A DNA stretch of 64,000 nucleotides from Spinacia oleracea (taxonomy: Eukaryota > Streptophyta > Magnoliopsida > Caryophyllales > Amaranthaceae), in NCBI RefSeq assembly GCF_020520425.1, contig NC_079489.1:14842001-14906000 (forward strand), read 5' to 3'. Below, in pieces: positions 45,910-63,837 of this stretch. How positions within the stretch are numbered: the first letter of the stretch is position 1; the number at the start of each line of letters is the position of its first letter. The notes under the pieces are model-generated. The model was not told the DNA's origin and did not search any database. It saw nothing but the letters and a program-made list of their open reading frames with translations. The translations under genes and the position numbers were made by a program.

Positions 45910-48650
45910 GGTTTGGCCTCTGTTATACTCTGGAAGAATGCCGATGGAGGCTTGACCCATCGGCATGTAAGTCAATCCCTCTCTCTTTATCCTATCTGTA
46001 GTCCTTGTATTATGATCATCATGGTGCCATATTATCTTTGTTTAGAATTCGGAAAAAAAAAGTGCATACGAAAATGGCTGTTTGAACTTTGAACTGTTCT
46101 CAGCTTCAGATCTGATACATGTTATGAACTCTGTTTAGTTTCTGTAGTTTTAGGCGTTTTTTAGATTTAGAGGTGTAAGTTAGGCTTTTTATGTTCCAAT
46201 GGTCTGTTCTTAACTTTTATACAACTGTAGTTTACCTTCGTTATTCCATAATTCTGCACCATTATCGGTGGTTGCTTAATGTCATGTAACATCTAAATAC
46301 CTGTCTTTTGGTGGTCTGTCCGCTGTACTGCGGTGGGTAATGTGGTGGTTTTGTTACAGTATTCAACAACTCACCATAAGTGAAAGAGAATGGGCCACTA
46401 ATATATTACGCCCAATGCCATTTACCATTAGCTGGTCACAAGGACTCACAACTTATACCTTTAATGGATTGGTCACAGCCCAATGTATATGACCCATTAC
46501 GTTATGGATCAAATTAGTTACAAACCATTACGCCATGGGCTTAAGCCATTCAATCTAACCTAGCCTGTTTATGTTGGGCTTGGGTCTACCCCTGAACCAG
46601 CCATCAACCGCTATTTTATTGACCAATTTATTTTGATATGTATGATTAATTAATTAGATTGAATTTTACTAATTAATTTACCAAAGTATTTTCAACGAAA
46701 GTTTTGAGTGATGAGAGAGAAACGTGGGATTCTGAAGGACACGTGTACTGACCTTTTGGTTCTGGGGAAATGTCTTTTGCTGGATTGATGTGTTTGTAGC
46801 ATGGCTTTTCGGTGAATAAAATGAATAATGTGGGTCCCCATGTTTGGGATAAGACGAACTAACATTATTGTTTTAATTAATTTTAAATAGGCATTTCCCA
46901 ATTTCAAGTATCCAAAAACCTGATTCCCTATTTTTCCTCAGCTTTTATTTATTGATTAATTATTTTTTTATCGTGTTATTTATTTTATTTTATTTTATTA
47001 ATGGTGTGTGTTTTGTACTAATGATTTGTTTTGGTTTATTTGAATTTGTGGACAGACGATCCGCGTAAAAGTGTTGCAAAAGTGATCCTCTCATAATGTT
47101 TTGGGCGAAAGTTAATTCCGGGCCTCCTGGTTGGTGGACTGGCTGAGTTTGCTAACAATGTGACTTTCAAGCATTTTGCAGTTGATGGGGCTCGACCATG
47201 TGACTTGCAAAAGTGATCCACCAACATATCTTGTTTTTATGATAAAAGTGATGGTCCATTGGAGAATGAGCCAACTGAGTGCTAATGGGCCCTGGAGGCG
47301 CACGCTCGTAATCCTTCCACTGACAAGAGCGGGAGAAATTTTTCGTTGCTCTATGAAACCAGCCTCACGCGGTCTCCTTCACTCTAAGGCCCATGAAGAT
47401 CAGGCCTTCGCCCAACCCACATGGACCAACTCTCAACTTGGAGAGGGCTAGCTTGCATGTTGCCAACCACAGGCCGGACCCATAGAGCTGAAATCTTGTT
47501 CCATCACCTTAATGCTCCCACTTGGGTCACAAGCTCACGTTACTAAGCTCAGCATTTTTGATGCAAACTAGGAAGTAAATTTAAAGATAAAACAGTTTAC
47601 AAGATTATTTAGGGAGGTCTATCCTCCAAAATTAAATTCCTTATGAACAACACACCTGTTACTCCGTATAATTTTAGTCAGTCTATCAAGTACTCCGCAC
47701 TAGGGAGTAGAGAGTACATGTCAAATTGGACGTAGTAATGTAGTATACTTATTTTGGGAGTTATTTTCAGAAATTCAGTCAAATTGCATAATTATTTTGT
47801 GGGTTTTGTATGTGGTAATGTCCTAGTTTTTACCTTTTTGTGGATGGATAGAGTAATAAGAAAAATGACTCTTTACAGTCGTAAAAAATTATTTCCTTTA
47901 TCTCAGGTTAATTGCATTATTTTGAGATGGACGCGCTAGTTAATGAACAATTATGACCATCAATAATTGCAACGTCTATTATTTTAAACTAAAATTATTA
48001 ATATTTTAAAAATATACATTAAAATAAACCTAAAAAATCTTAAATTATCTACTAACATGATGCAACACGTAATACTATGTCAAGAATATATGTTTAGATA
48101 AATGAATAATTACAAGCAACAATTCAACCAACAATCCAAATAAATTGTACTTCGTATATGTCATACAAATTCATAGTCGACGACCTTTGAAAGAACAACA
48201 TATTTCATTCGTTTCATATTTAATGTAACAGTTACAGTTTCATACCTCGAATACACAATTTTATCTATCAAATCTTTTAGTAAATCTACAAGTAAGAATA
48301 TTAAAGTTAATGTTTGAAAAGTATATCTAAACAAATCTAACAAGATTGCACATGATTATACTTACCGTTACATATTAAATTATGATAATGGTAAAAAAGC
48401 ATGTACATGTGTAGTCTTACAAAAGTCCAAATATTGCTATTAAAATGGAATAGATAAGTATTAATGGTTATGATTCAAATGAAAATATGGAATAGATGAA
48501 GTATTAATTTATGGCTGACTAATTAATGAACCAAGCCCCTACTTAAGCTTACAAACCTTCAAATATGGACGATGTCACGATAGTGTAAACCTTTCTCTAA
48601 AATAAAACCTAGTGTAAAGCTGAAAAAGGAAAAAATAAAAAGGAAGAATT
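45910..48650. other. Intergenic stretch, no gene recognised
   Basis: 3' flank of the acidic-protein gene, then AT-rich DNA. A less AT-rich segment at 47050-47460 is open in several frames (for example 47176-47451 plus) but shows no family resemblance; it may be transposon debris. ACTCCGTATAATTTT / ACTCCGCACTAGGGAG near 47660-47705 look like eroded Stowaway ends. Confidence 0.35.
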
Positions 48651-48659
48651 AGCGGGGAA

Positions 48660-49003
48660 GATATTAGAGAATGTGATCAACTGCCAACTTGGCATTTCCA
48701 CTCTGCTTCTCCCTCCTCTGTATCCGCGTCTCTAATCTCAATCTTTCTCTCTCTTCTTCTCCTTCCCGGCGATTTCTCAAGCTGACTACCGACACAGATT
48801 TCTAGGGTTTTCTCACTCCATTTCCCCCAAATCTCGTCAGATCTTCCCCTTCAATGCATTCTCCGATCAATTTTTAGCTCGCGTTGCTTTGAATGCAACT
48901 TCATTTTCTTCCTGTCTCTCATTCATTCAAGACATTTCTCGTATAGTTTTTTTTTAATCGATAACTCGATTTCGATCGAGTTTGTTGAAGAAAGTGTTCA
49001 ACA
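48660..49003 (+). promoter_or_regulatory. 5' UTR region of the RWA gene
   Basis: CT-rich leader (CTTTCTCTCTCTTCTTCTCC near 48745) leading to the ATG at 49004. The transcription start cannot be fixed, and no obvious TATA box is near. Confidence 0.5.
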
Positions 49004-54761
<5,758 letters not shown>

Positions 54762-55384
54762 AATCGTAGAAGATACTCCTATTTGTTATGGCTTTGCATT
54801 CTTCACAGGCTCATTTGTTCGCGATTATTGCATATTAAATGTCTTGCTTGGTTTAATAGTTTTCATTGCTAGAAACAGGTTAAAGTTACTCTTCTGCCTG
54901 TTTTTGGTTACTCTTCTGCCTATTCATTTTGTTATTGTTTGTGGTGGAGCTCATACGGTGTAAATGTTTGTTTGTCAACAGGTGTGATTTTAGAGATGTA
55001 AAAGTAGTGTAGAAGCCTGCATAATCCAAGTTTCTCAAGTGCTTAGACCACATTGATATGTTATCATTTATCAGGAGACAACATATCTGAAAAAAGATGA
55101 TTCAGAAAATACTATAGTCGTACAAAACCCCACTGGAATTGTGGCCAAGTCTTTCTGATCTGTGTACAGGAGAAAGCAGGAAGGCTGGGAAACACGTGCG
55201 TGCAACAAATCATGTTTCGTTAATTTTTTTAGTCATTCTTTCTATATACTCCCGTAACTCTTAAACCCAGATGATGTAAAATTGCTTAAACATTAGCCAA
55301 GCAGTTGATCATGTAATACCAAACAATTTTGGATAGAAAGTTATCGTATGTTAGATATTGTGAAGATATTTTGTTGTGGCCTTT

Positions 55385-55715
55385 GGGGTAACACAAATTC
55401 TTATTTACAATGGGTATACAATAAATATTATTGTACACCAGAGTAAAAGTTAACTCAAAATGCCTAAAAGTTAAGCATATATATGTTAAAGTTATCTATT
55501 TTTTGGTGATAAATTTTTTTATTTTAGTAAAATTTATTTCTTCAAAATCACTAATAATGTATGAAATTAATCATCTAACCCTTTAAAATATTTATCTATC
55601 AACTTTTTTTTGTTAATATAAAAGTTAATCAAAACTAGATTAAAGTTACAAAAAAATGGGTAAAAGTTATCTTGGTGTACAATAAATTTATTGTACACCT
55701 TGTGCGCGCAAGACC
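55385..55715. mobile_element. Small MITE-like element
   Basis: GGTATACAATAAATATTATTG followed by TACACC near the left edge, and inverse GGTGTACAATAAATTTATTG followed by TACACC near the right. AAAGTTAACT/AAAGTTATC units sit just inside both ends. The exact borders and target duplication are unclear. Confidence 0.5.
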
Positions 55716-55908
55716 TTTTGTTGGGGTAAATTAACCGTGCCCTGTTTACCATATGAGTTATGACAGTAAGGTGTTGTTACTTGTGCGTTTTTAACATCAG
55801 CTGTATGCCTGTATTGTCATCTACATTTCATCTCAGACATTACATAGTTGTGACTAGAGAAAGAATTCACAAGGTTAACCAGCGATCTCTGCCAAACTGT
55901 AAATTATT

Positions 55909-56042
55909 AGTATCCTTGGAGAAGTAATTACTTTAATAGGAACAATGCCAGAAACTGAGAGCAAATTATTAGTGAATGGGGGACTTGACAGTATCCTTGG
56001 AGAAGTAATTACTTTAATAGGAACAATGCCAGAAACTGAGAG
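55909..56042. repeat. 81-bp-period tandem duplication
   Basis: A 53-bp block starting AGTATCCTTGGAGAAGTAAT occurs at 55909 and again at 55990, identical by eye, with 28 bp between the copies. Confidence 0.9.
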
Positions 56043-56677
56043 AAGTAGGTAAAATTACACAACAGGAAAAATGAACTGTGGTAGATGGGAAATTTTGCAA
56101 AAAACATTTTTGGCTGTTGAGGAACAGCTTAATTTTAAGTTTAGGTATCAAAGTTTTTCTTTGATATCTTTCTCGAACAATAAAAACGCCAATTAAAATA
56201 CCGGGAATCATTTGGGAGATGCAGGTTGCATTTTTACATTCGAAATGCAGAAGATATGACCACTGTGTGGCCATGCCGGATTCCAGATGAAAGTTTTGGA
56301 TATTCAGAGGAAATGGAAAGAAACTGGCACTTATATTTCCTCTCAAAATATTATATACATGCATAACTAATAGTATGAAGAATGGAATATAATGTAACAT
56401 TTGTCTGTTCAAGTGAAACATATAGCTTTTCTGTTCAAGTTATCTGTCTACACTAGCTGGAAGAAATTACAACTGACAAACACCATCAGCTGGAAGTTCC
56501 TCAAAAAAAAATACTATAGCAAAATCAAAATTGACCTAGGGTTTCAATAGAAACTGGAAAATCTGCTGAATGCAAGTGTGAGCCCCATTATAATTTCTGA
56601 ATATGGAAACTGCAATGCAGACTCGGACTGCTAATGGAGCAGTACAGTAGCACTTACGTTCTTGCAGATATAACCCA

Positions 56678-59389
56678 TCAAAAAATGTGCACAGAGTCAT
56701 AGGCAAATCTATTTAATACTGTCAAGGAAACAAACAAGAGGAACAAAAGCAATAGTGCAATAACTATAAGCTAACATATTTCCAAAAGTTAGTAACTTTG
56801 AATGCATAAGCAAGTACAGCAATCGAAGAAATTTAAGAGTTTGCGGACTGTGCATTAAGACTAGCATTTGTGATCTAAAAGAAATACTAACTACGGAATA
56901 GCATCTTGCTAAATATTGACCACCAAAATATAACATACTTGCATGAAATTTGACATACTAAATTCATTAAGGCAAGACAATCAAGACATGATTACACAGG
57001 CTGACAGCTCCCACAGGTAGGAGAGAAATGATTAACACACTTTGTCTGGTTATCATTTATGGAAGGTAAGGGAGGGTAACAATGGAGGGATTTGATTTAT
57101 TAACAGAGGAAGGAAAATGTATCTCTCCAACTCCCTTCCCTTTCCTTCTCTTACCGTATATCTAATCCAAATACGAGAAAATGTGTCCCTCACTTTCCCA
57201 TCCAAACATAGTGTGAGAGATCTTACTCAGTATTAACTGAATCTATTCAGATTTATTACAAGAGATACTACGTATCACCTTGTCTACAATGCACTGATAT
57301 TTATGTTGTCAAAATAAGTTTTCTTAAACTATACCTGTTGAACTAAGTGGCATATAGATTGTTAGCAGTTGTTGGAATGTCTGTATTAAAAGTAGTGGGA
57401 TAGACATGGATCATGGATGTATTAAGATAGAATGTCGCAAGACTCGCAATAAGATGGAGAGCAAAGGACACAGGAAACAAACTCTTAATTCTGCAATCCA
57501 ACAGATTTATGCATGCAAAAGATAAGTAGAAAACAAAAACAGATCTCTTAACCAAGTGGAAGATGTAAATCAAAGTTGTGGGAAGGATACGTCCAAAACA
57601 GCACGAACGACTGCATAAGACCAAAAGAAGCTCGTTAATATAAAGAATTCCAAAAGAAAATGTTAGTAGCATTATAATTTGAGCATATATATAAACAAGG
57701 TTTACAGAAAACAGTTGGTAGGAGCTGATGGAAAGCTAAAATGCTAGATACAAAAGGTCCATTTGTCTTAAATGATTGAAATAATAAGAAACAGCAAAAT
57801 TTGACAGCTTAAAGGAAACATTGCACTGAAATAGTGACCACGGTATCTTGATGTCTGATTGGCAAGAGGAAAGTAAACAAACAGAAACAAACCCTTTTTG
57901 TTACATACATGATATTTTCTTTGTGCAGACCCTAATTCATTTCCTTCCTTTGATTTATATGATCAACCCTCACCCAAATTGCATTTCATTTACAGTATCG
58001 GCGGTGTTATTAATTTAATGGAGTATGATTCTAAAGTTAATATAACTCCCTGTACAATTTTTGCGTTCTTTGTCTATCCCAAGTGCCTAAATGTACAGGT
58101 GAAATTTTCTTAAATTAATCCTATGAGAACTTTTTGAAAATTTATTAAGATCAAAGAAACAAGAAGTAAACAATTGAGAACCATACCATAAGGCCGCCCA
58201 AGAAGCCATCAAATAAAACGCTATTCCAGCCATCAAAGTATGAATGAATTGAGAATTTTGCCTTGGCTGTAAGTCCCACCGTAGTGACAGCGAACACCAA
58301 AAAGTAGAAGATAAACCCAGTAAGTCCTGTAAATCCAAGAATCCCTGCAATGATGCCTCCAACTATTAACATAAATGTCCGGCTGCAATTGGAAAAACAA
58401 ATTGGTCAAAGCTTCATCAGATCATTGTTTTTACTTAGACAACAGCAAGTAAAATTTCACAAACTAACATCGAAACATATGATAAACCAGTAAAAATTTA
58501 TGTTAAATTTCTACATCTCCCCAAAAGTACCCAGTAGTGCACATTTTTAAGCTCTCATAGCCAAGTTGAAAAGGAAAAAAGGAAATTCTTTTGAGCTTAT
58601 GAGGTGATTGCTTCAACTAGTCTGTCTCAAATAGGGTACACACTTGCATCTCTTCCTTTTAATTTTGTTTTTAACTTTTTATTTGGGCGATGATCCAAAA
58701 TACAAAATATTCCGTAGAAGACAGACAGATTTGGAGATTTGCATAAAGGATAGGTTATGAAATGATTGTGCAGCTTGTCCACATCATCAGTTTAACAGTT
58801 GAAGCAAGAACACTTGTCAAACCAAACTAGGAGAAAACGGTGAAGGGGGGTAAAGGCACAGTTTAGGACTTAGGAGGTAGGAGTTAGGACGCGAGAGGAT
58901 TAATCAATACAAAAAATGCAGAGTAGAAAACCAGAAGACAGAGATCATCCAATTTACCCTCCATAATCACATAAGCCTGTATTCTGGTAGCATTTTGGTA
59001 GAGCATAGAGTATGATGGCTTGACCAACACGAACAATATAAATCCAAAGGGCACTTTCCAAATTTTTTACTAGTATCAATTATTCAACAGAAACAGAAAA
59101 TCTTCCTAATATGCCAAAAATCACAATTTATTCCCCTTACAAATAAGTCCTGCACCACACAAGCTTCACATCCTCTATATACCTCAAAATTCCTTTTCCA
59201 TCAAAGTGATATCAGTTGTGAAATTTCTAAGAGGCTGCAACTGAAACAAAACCTGCCAGCTTATGTAAAGATGTACCTGTAATATATGACTTTCGAGTTA
59301 TTCAGCGCGTTTTTGGCATTGATGTATTGCGCATCAAAGTCCCCTTTAAGTTTCTGGGAAAATACACCAGAATTACCGTCTGCTGCCAT
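56678..59389 (-). CDS. EMC6: ER membrane protein complex subunit 6 (EMC6)
   Basis: Small core subunit of the EMC insertase that places transmembrane helices into the ER membrane. Four coding exons: 59389-59277, 58382-58187, 57610-57591 (a 20-nt microexon) and 56708-56678; 119 aa, the usual plant length. Order: a polar cytosolic N-terminus (MAADGNSGVFSQKLKGDF); the NNSKVIYYSRTF motif; helix 1 and 2 around IVGGIIAGILGFTGLTGFIF; AKFSIHSYFDGWNSVLFDGF; GGLM|SFVLFWT|FAYDSVHIF at the end, helix 3. SFVLFWT is encoded almost entirely by the microexon, and the last exon begins after ATTAAATAG rather than after the stronger-looking TTGACAG 9 nt earlier, which would give a stop. An upstream acceptor at 59425 and an exon ending near 60248 are 5' UTR. 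Confidence 0.93.
57030..57215. mobile_element. MITE-like inverted-repeat element in EMC6 intron 3
   Basis: Left CACTTTGTCTGGTTATCATT and right CATCCAAACATAGTGTGAG are imperfect inverse ends, with purine-rich (AAGGGAGGGT) and pyrimidine-rich (CTCCCTTCCCTTTCC) halves that could fold back. The target duplication is unclear. Confidence 0.45.
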
Positions 59390-59424
59390 GTCTTCTCTTA
59401 TGCCAAAATGAATACCGTTGCCTG

Positions 59425-60400
59425 AAAAAAATTTAACGTAAAACTCTAAAGTTTATGATGACAGATCTTAGGTAATCAAGAAATAGTAATAGTGTAATAC
59501 AAAAAAGTGAAGGACAAACATTCTATTTTCGTTTCTTCAAATTTGCTGGGATTTCAATGGAAAGGAAGCAAAAAATAATAATTCCATATGTTTTCTTCGA
59601 AACTATGTCAATCAGTATTATTATCCAATTAAGAAGATACCTAAAGTTAAGAAATTAGACTTAAACATGTGCAGCTCCAAATGATAACAGTGCTAAAAAG
59701 ATCTTCCATCTAACTTAGACAAAGGGATTTCTAGCATCTTGCAGTTGTAGTCTTTCAATTTCAATTTCAATTTCAATTTCAATTGATTATGTTTGCAATA
59801 GAACTGACTGAATTGCAATAGAACTGACTGAATCACAAAAGCCCCATAAATTCCCAACCCACATTCAGGCCTGTCCTTGAGCCAGGACAGGAGGGGCGCC
59901 CGCCCTGGGCCCCAAGGGTAGATGAACGTTGATTGTCAGAAAAATCGAGTTGTATCAAAGAGGATTTTACGAATCTCAGGTAGAATTATGAACTGCGTAT
60001 TGACAATTAGACATACAACACCACCAAAACAAACTCAATTGAATATCTTTAACAATTTCAAAACTATCGTATCAGAAAAATCGAATCATATCAAAAGGGA
60101 TAATACCAATTTCACAACACCAAAACAAAGCTAACAAGAAACCCAACAGAATATATTTAACAGACAATTCACAATTACAGTATTGATCAATAAGAGTACA
60201 AATAAAATCAACAGAAAAATCGATACAGAATGCTGGTAGATAATTACCGAGAATAGCAGTAGCAGAGAAGGAAAGGGGGTTGGCAGAGGCGCCGCCGACT
60301 AAAGATACAACTGCAAGATGCTGCTTTTGCGATTGCGGGAAGTGGAGGAAGGAGGTGCAAAGGAGACGCGACTTTGCGATTTGCCAAATTTTGAGTTTTA
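59425..60400 (-). promoter_or_regulatory. EMC6 5' UTR intron, leader exon and promoter
   Basis: The leader exon ends at the donor CTCG|GTAATTATC (about 60248) and resumes at TTCAG|GCAACGG (about 59425). Joined, the frame upstream of the EMC6 ATG stays open for more than 50 codons but contains no ATG before a TAA near 60405. The intron contains a (TTTCAA)5 hexanucleotide repeat at 59757-59785 and a GC-rich transposon-end-like patch at 59866-59925. Confidence 0.5.
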
Positions 60401-60505
60401 ACTTTTAAGAGAGAGAGTATTAATTAATCTGTATTTATTGACACGGTTTATTTAGATACCCCGAGGTTTTAAAAGATGTACCAGATATCCTTGTATTTTA
60501 AAATA

Positions 60506-61080
60506 CTAGTTGTTGGACCGCGCGCTAACGCGCGCGGTCCTCCAAGATATTAAAATCAATTATCAGAACGAAATTAGCAAATAAGCAAAGCGATTAGGGA
60601 AAAGAACCCATGTTAAAGGACCTTAGCGGGAAAAAAAAACAATTAGACAAAAATATTCATGATTCATTAATATGTATGTGAATATATTATGTTTGAATCC
60701 ATCTATTTAAATAACAATTTCTCTGCAGTATTTCATCCATATATTTTGTTGAATTCTCTTCTATTTTTACCTCGTCTAACCATTTACGTAAATAACAATT
60801 ACACGTCCAATGTTGATCAATTCTGTTTTAAATTTCTGAAGTTAGGGCCAACTTGTTTGATGGAATCATATATTTATGAAACCGATATAATTGGTCGAAT
60901 AATAGACAAGAACAAATAAATCATGAAAAGCTATAATTTCTTCTCTTTTAGTCTAACATTCCTTGTTCTTCCTTGACACGATCTGTAGTAAATTATGCTA
61001 CGTGTCTGCAATAAAATAAAACTCAATAAACAAATTGAATGAGTACATCAATTACATGATTATATTTTTCCATAATTGTT
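60506..61080 (-). mobile_element. Putative Helitron 3' terminus
   Basis: Read on the minus strand there is a perfect 11-bp-stem hairpin, GGACCGCGCGC/loop/GCGCGCGGTCC (plus 60515-60540), followed by AACAACTAG and then T. A GC hairpin about 10 nt before a CTRR end, followed by T, is the classical Helitron 3' end. The end would be at 60506. The 5' end (TC..., at higher coordinates) was not located, so the right limit given is arbitrary. No Rep/helicase ORF is present nearby. Confidence 0.5.
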
Positions 61081-61089
61081 CTAAATACC

Positions 61090-61235
61090 ACTTTTTCGCA
61101 CGTCATTTTGAAGGTTCTTCTCAGTTAAGAGCTTGGACCCTAGGAGTTTGAAGACTTATGTTCAGACCCTCCCGGTAGATTTGATGCTTATTAAATATGT
61201 AGTAATCTTTTAACCTCTGTTTTTGGGGGCAGGAA
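61090..61235 (+). mobile_element. Possible tRNA-derived SINE head
   Basis: TTCTCAGTTAAGAGCTTGGA resembles a tRNA D-arm/box A region and TATGTTCAGACCCTCCCGG about 35 nt later resembles box B plus T-stem. It cannot be a functional tRNA because no acceptor stem or anticodon arm closes. The tail and target duplications were not found. Confidence 0.35.
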
Positions 61236-63080
61236 TGAAATCACATACATATCGCATAGAGTAGAGGGAGTGAACCCAAAAACTCCGCTTTTCGTAGCAC
61301 ACCAATCTTCCATCATTCACCCTATCTTTCTAGCTTGTAGCTTTAGTTCTAACCCATGGGAAGAGCCGTATCAGTTGCAGCCATGTAAACCTGTCATTTT
61401 CATCCAAATTACAACAACATGAATGTTTTTTGTATAGGGATCTCAAAAGAAATAACCTCCTAACTATATCTTTCAGCTTAAAAAAAATGAAATAAAATAA
61501 AATAGTAGGGCATGATAATTGACATTTCTTGGCAAAAATTAGGATAAGGCATAGATAGTTTATGATGCGTATTATTGACAATTTTCAGACCCAATATACA
61601 ATTTAAAGAGTTCAAGATGAGCTTTGACATATAATCAGTAATAAATACGGAGTACATTATACCTCATAATATTATAATATTGCCCTCCTATCAGTTCACC
61701 ATACAGAAATTAAGCATAAATTTCTTTGTAGTTACTTAACCCTTTATCAAAATGTTAAGCCACAAACAATACATGTACACAAAACTTGTCAAATCAAATC
61801 ATTAATGTTTGCCTCTATATTGGTATAGTCTATAAAATTAAATAAGCTTATCAAATACTGACAACCTCTCCTCCTTACCAATTTTCCCACCAACATAACA
61901 TTTCCAAAGTTTTTAACTCTCTACCCTCCCTATCTTCCCATCTCCTAACATTATTTTTCAATCCACCTACTTTTTATTCTTGCCGGCATATTTCCCATAA
62001 GTTGATGTAATTTGGTTTTCTTTAATAATCTCTCTCTCCCTCCCTTGATCTCTCTTCCTTTTCCTTCTCCTTCCTCCCTCTTCCCAACATGTGAGTTAGA
62101 ACCTTTTGTCTTGATCATTTATTGAAGCTTTCATAAAGCAACATTTCTTGCCAAGTTAATTAGAACCATTTTAACTCCTAGTCAACTTTACAAAACCCAC
62201 TTAAAACCAAAGAATAATCAAGCTTACAGGAAAATATAACTTTAGAATGGTTAGAATGGTACTTGCTACCCTCCCCTACCCAACTCTTTCCCTACCTCCT
62301 CACATCTTTACAATTTCGCAAACGGTTGTCACCTTTTCTTCTAGGCTTCCCCTTCCTTGGAACAGTACCTAAGCTAGTGATTTTCCTCTGTGATTCTTAA
62401 TTCCTCTTTTGCTTTCTTCTTTTAACATATTCCAATACAAATGATACAATGAATTTGTAAGCATCTAACTATGTAAACCATTTGTAGGTTTTTAGCCTAA
62501 TAAAGTACACATAAGGAAATCATTCACGAACATGCCTATCTCAGTTAAGACCTTACAGAAAGCAAAAGTTCACTACAGGGAATTTAAGTAGAAGTTTTTA
62601 GCCTAATAAAGTAACATAATTAAAGGGTTTGGATCTAGGCTAAGACAAAGGCATTACTGTTAGGACTTCGTTTGTAATTGTCACACTTACTCCGTGATTT
62701 AAATCCCTCTTAAAAGTATCTGCACTAAAGAGAGGCACGAGGCCTATGAATTGCCATGGACCTCCAAGAATTTCTTTCCTCCACTCTAGAGCTTCCAGAA
62801 ATTACGTGTATAGATTATTATAGTAGTCAACCATTTTTAATGTAATATAGGTCTCCTATTTACAACATGTTACTTTCTCTATGGATAGAAAATAACCTGA
62901 TATGCAACAGCAAGTAACGCAAGCCTTGTTCAGTAAACTTGTCAATAAAATAATAACTCTTCGTTCTATGTCTGACTTATTGTGACTTGTGAGACAAAAT
63001 CAATATCTGTGAAGTAATAAAAGACACTCTTTATGATGTTTCACACAAAAAATGCATTAAAGACATGTAAGTAAGACTTC
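61236..63080. other. AT-rich stretch, no gene recognised
   Basis: Pyrimidine-rich runs at 61860-62080 and scattered ATTTAAAG motifs; no coding frame of note, no recognised repeat ends. Confidence 0.4.
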
Positions 63081-63090
63081 GATAATATAC

Positions 63091-63837
63091 CTGTTCTGGA
63101 GCACCTTTGCTGACCTTATGCATTTTACCATCCTTATCATGATGTTCTTTTGTCGGTGGGGTTGAAAGGTAGAAAGTGAATCTCTTGAGAATCAACCCTA
63201 GCCTGTACAAATAAATGATATCAGCAAATCAAGAAGAAGCAAGGCAAATTAAAATTACATATTATTAGATCAGTTCATTAACCTCCTTAAAATTACACAA
63301 GTAAGACCAACATTACCACCTAAATCAATGACAACTTTCCTGCTCTTTTAACACACTTGAAATGTTAACATATAAAACATTTTTCGTCACCCTATCATTT
63401 GTATATTGAACACATCCAGCTAACACCTTAATATTTTCTCCAATTAATATGGCAATCAAAACATTTGTTAATCGTCTCTCAAGTACAAGCAAAAGATCAA
63501 AGCCGAGATCTCATTAAACTACGATGATACCAGAAAATTCAGTCACTTTTATTCAATATTACTCTCTACTCAATCTCAAATTCAAGAGCAACTAAATCAA
63601 CAACTTAATATAACAAAACTGCAAAGAATACTAACCAGCCTTCTCTAAGATTCTTCTTCTTCGAATTTGCGTTGTTCTTCCTCTTCTTCTCCATCTCCAA
63701 CGCTTGCAGAAACTACCTTTCTCGCTCCTTAACCTTTAGCCGCTCCCTCTCCATTCTCGCAGCCTCCTCTTGCTCTAACTGAAGTAATCTCATCTTCTCT
63801 TCAGGATCGTTCAATCCTAGTAGTTTTTTGCAGCCAT
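63091..63837 (-). pseudogene. H+-ATPase exon remnant beside a coiled-coil exon
   Basis: The minus exon-like block 63202-63091 has GT..AG borders. One frame gives EIHFLPFNPTDKRTS; after a short deletion another gives DKDGKMHKVSKGAPEQ. Together these are a recognisable part of the nucleotide-binding domain of plant plasma-membrane H+-ATPases, ending at the normal intron site after GAPEQ. The upstream block (63837-63636) has one frame reading NDPEEKMRLLQLEQEEAARM and ERERLKVKERER, a TAG stop, FLQALEMEKKRKNN: a charged coiled coil of unknown family. No single frame covers both without a stop. It is probably a gene fragment assembly; it continues beyond neither side convincingly. Confidence 0.55.

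Larger units (their letters stand above)
54762..56677. other. Region between convergent RWA and EMC6 genes
   Basis: The first few hundred bases are RWA 3' UTR. At 55385-55715 there is a MITE-like element with TACAATAAATATTATTGTA on the left and TGTACAATAAATTTATTGTA on the right. At 55909-56042 an 81-bp period tandem duplication begins (AGTATCCTTGGAGAAGTAAT in each copy). The rest shows no gene. Confidence 0.5.

Noticed and set aside
43678-45955. Antisense Ser/His-rich ORFs over the Asp-rich exons
   Set aside because: Reading (GAT)n backwards gives (ATC)n-type His, Ser or Ile runs; composition artefacts of the real sense gene.
47036-47451. A protein-coding gene between the acidic-protein gene and RWA
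   Set aside because: Several short frames are open, but none shows a family resemblance, consistent splice sites or a usable start.
59866-59930. A GC-rich patch (GAGGGGCGCCCGCCCTGGGCC) as a separate transposon
   Set aside because: It looks like one end of a plant MITE, but no partner end or target duplication could be located within the EMC6 leader intron.
61090-61235. A functional tRNA gene
   Set aside because: Box A and box B resemblance is present, but the acceptor and anticodon arms do not pair; kept only as a possible SINE head.
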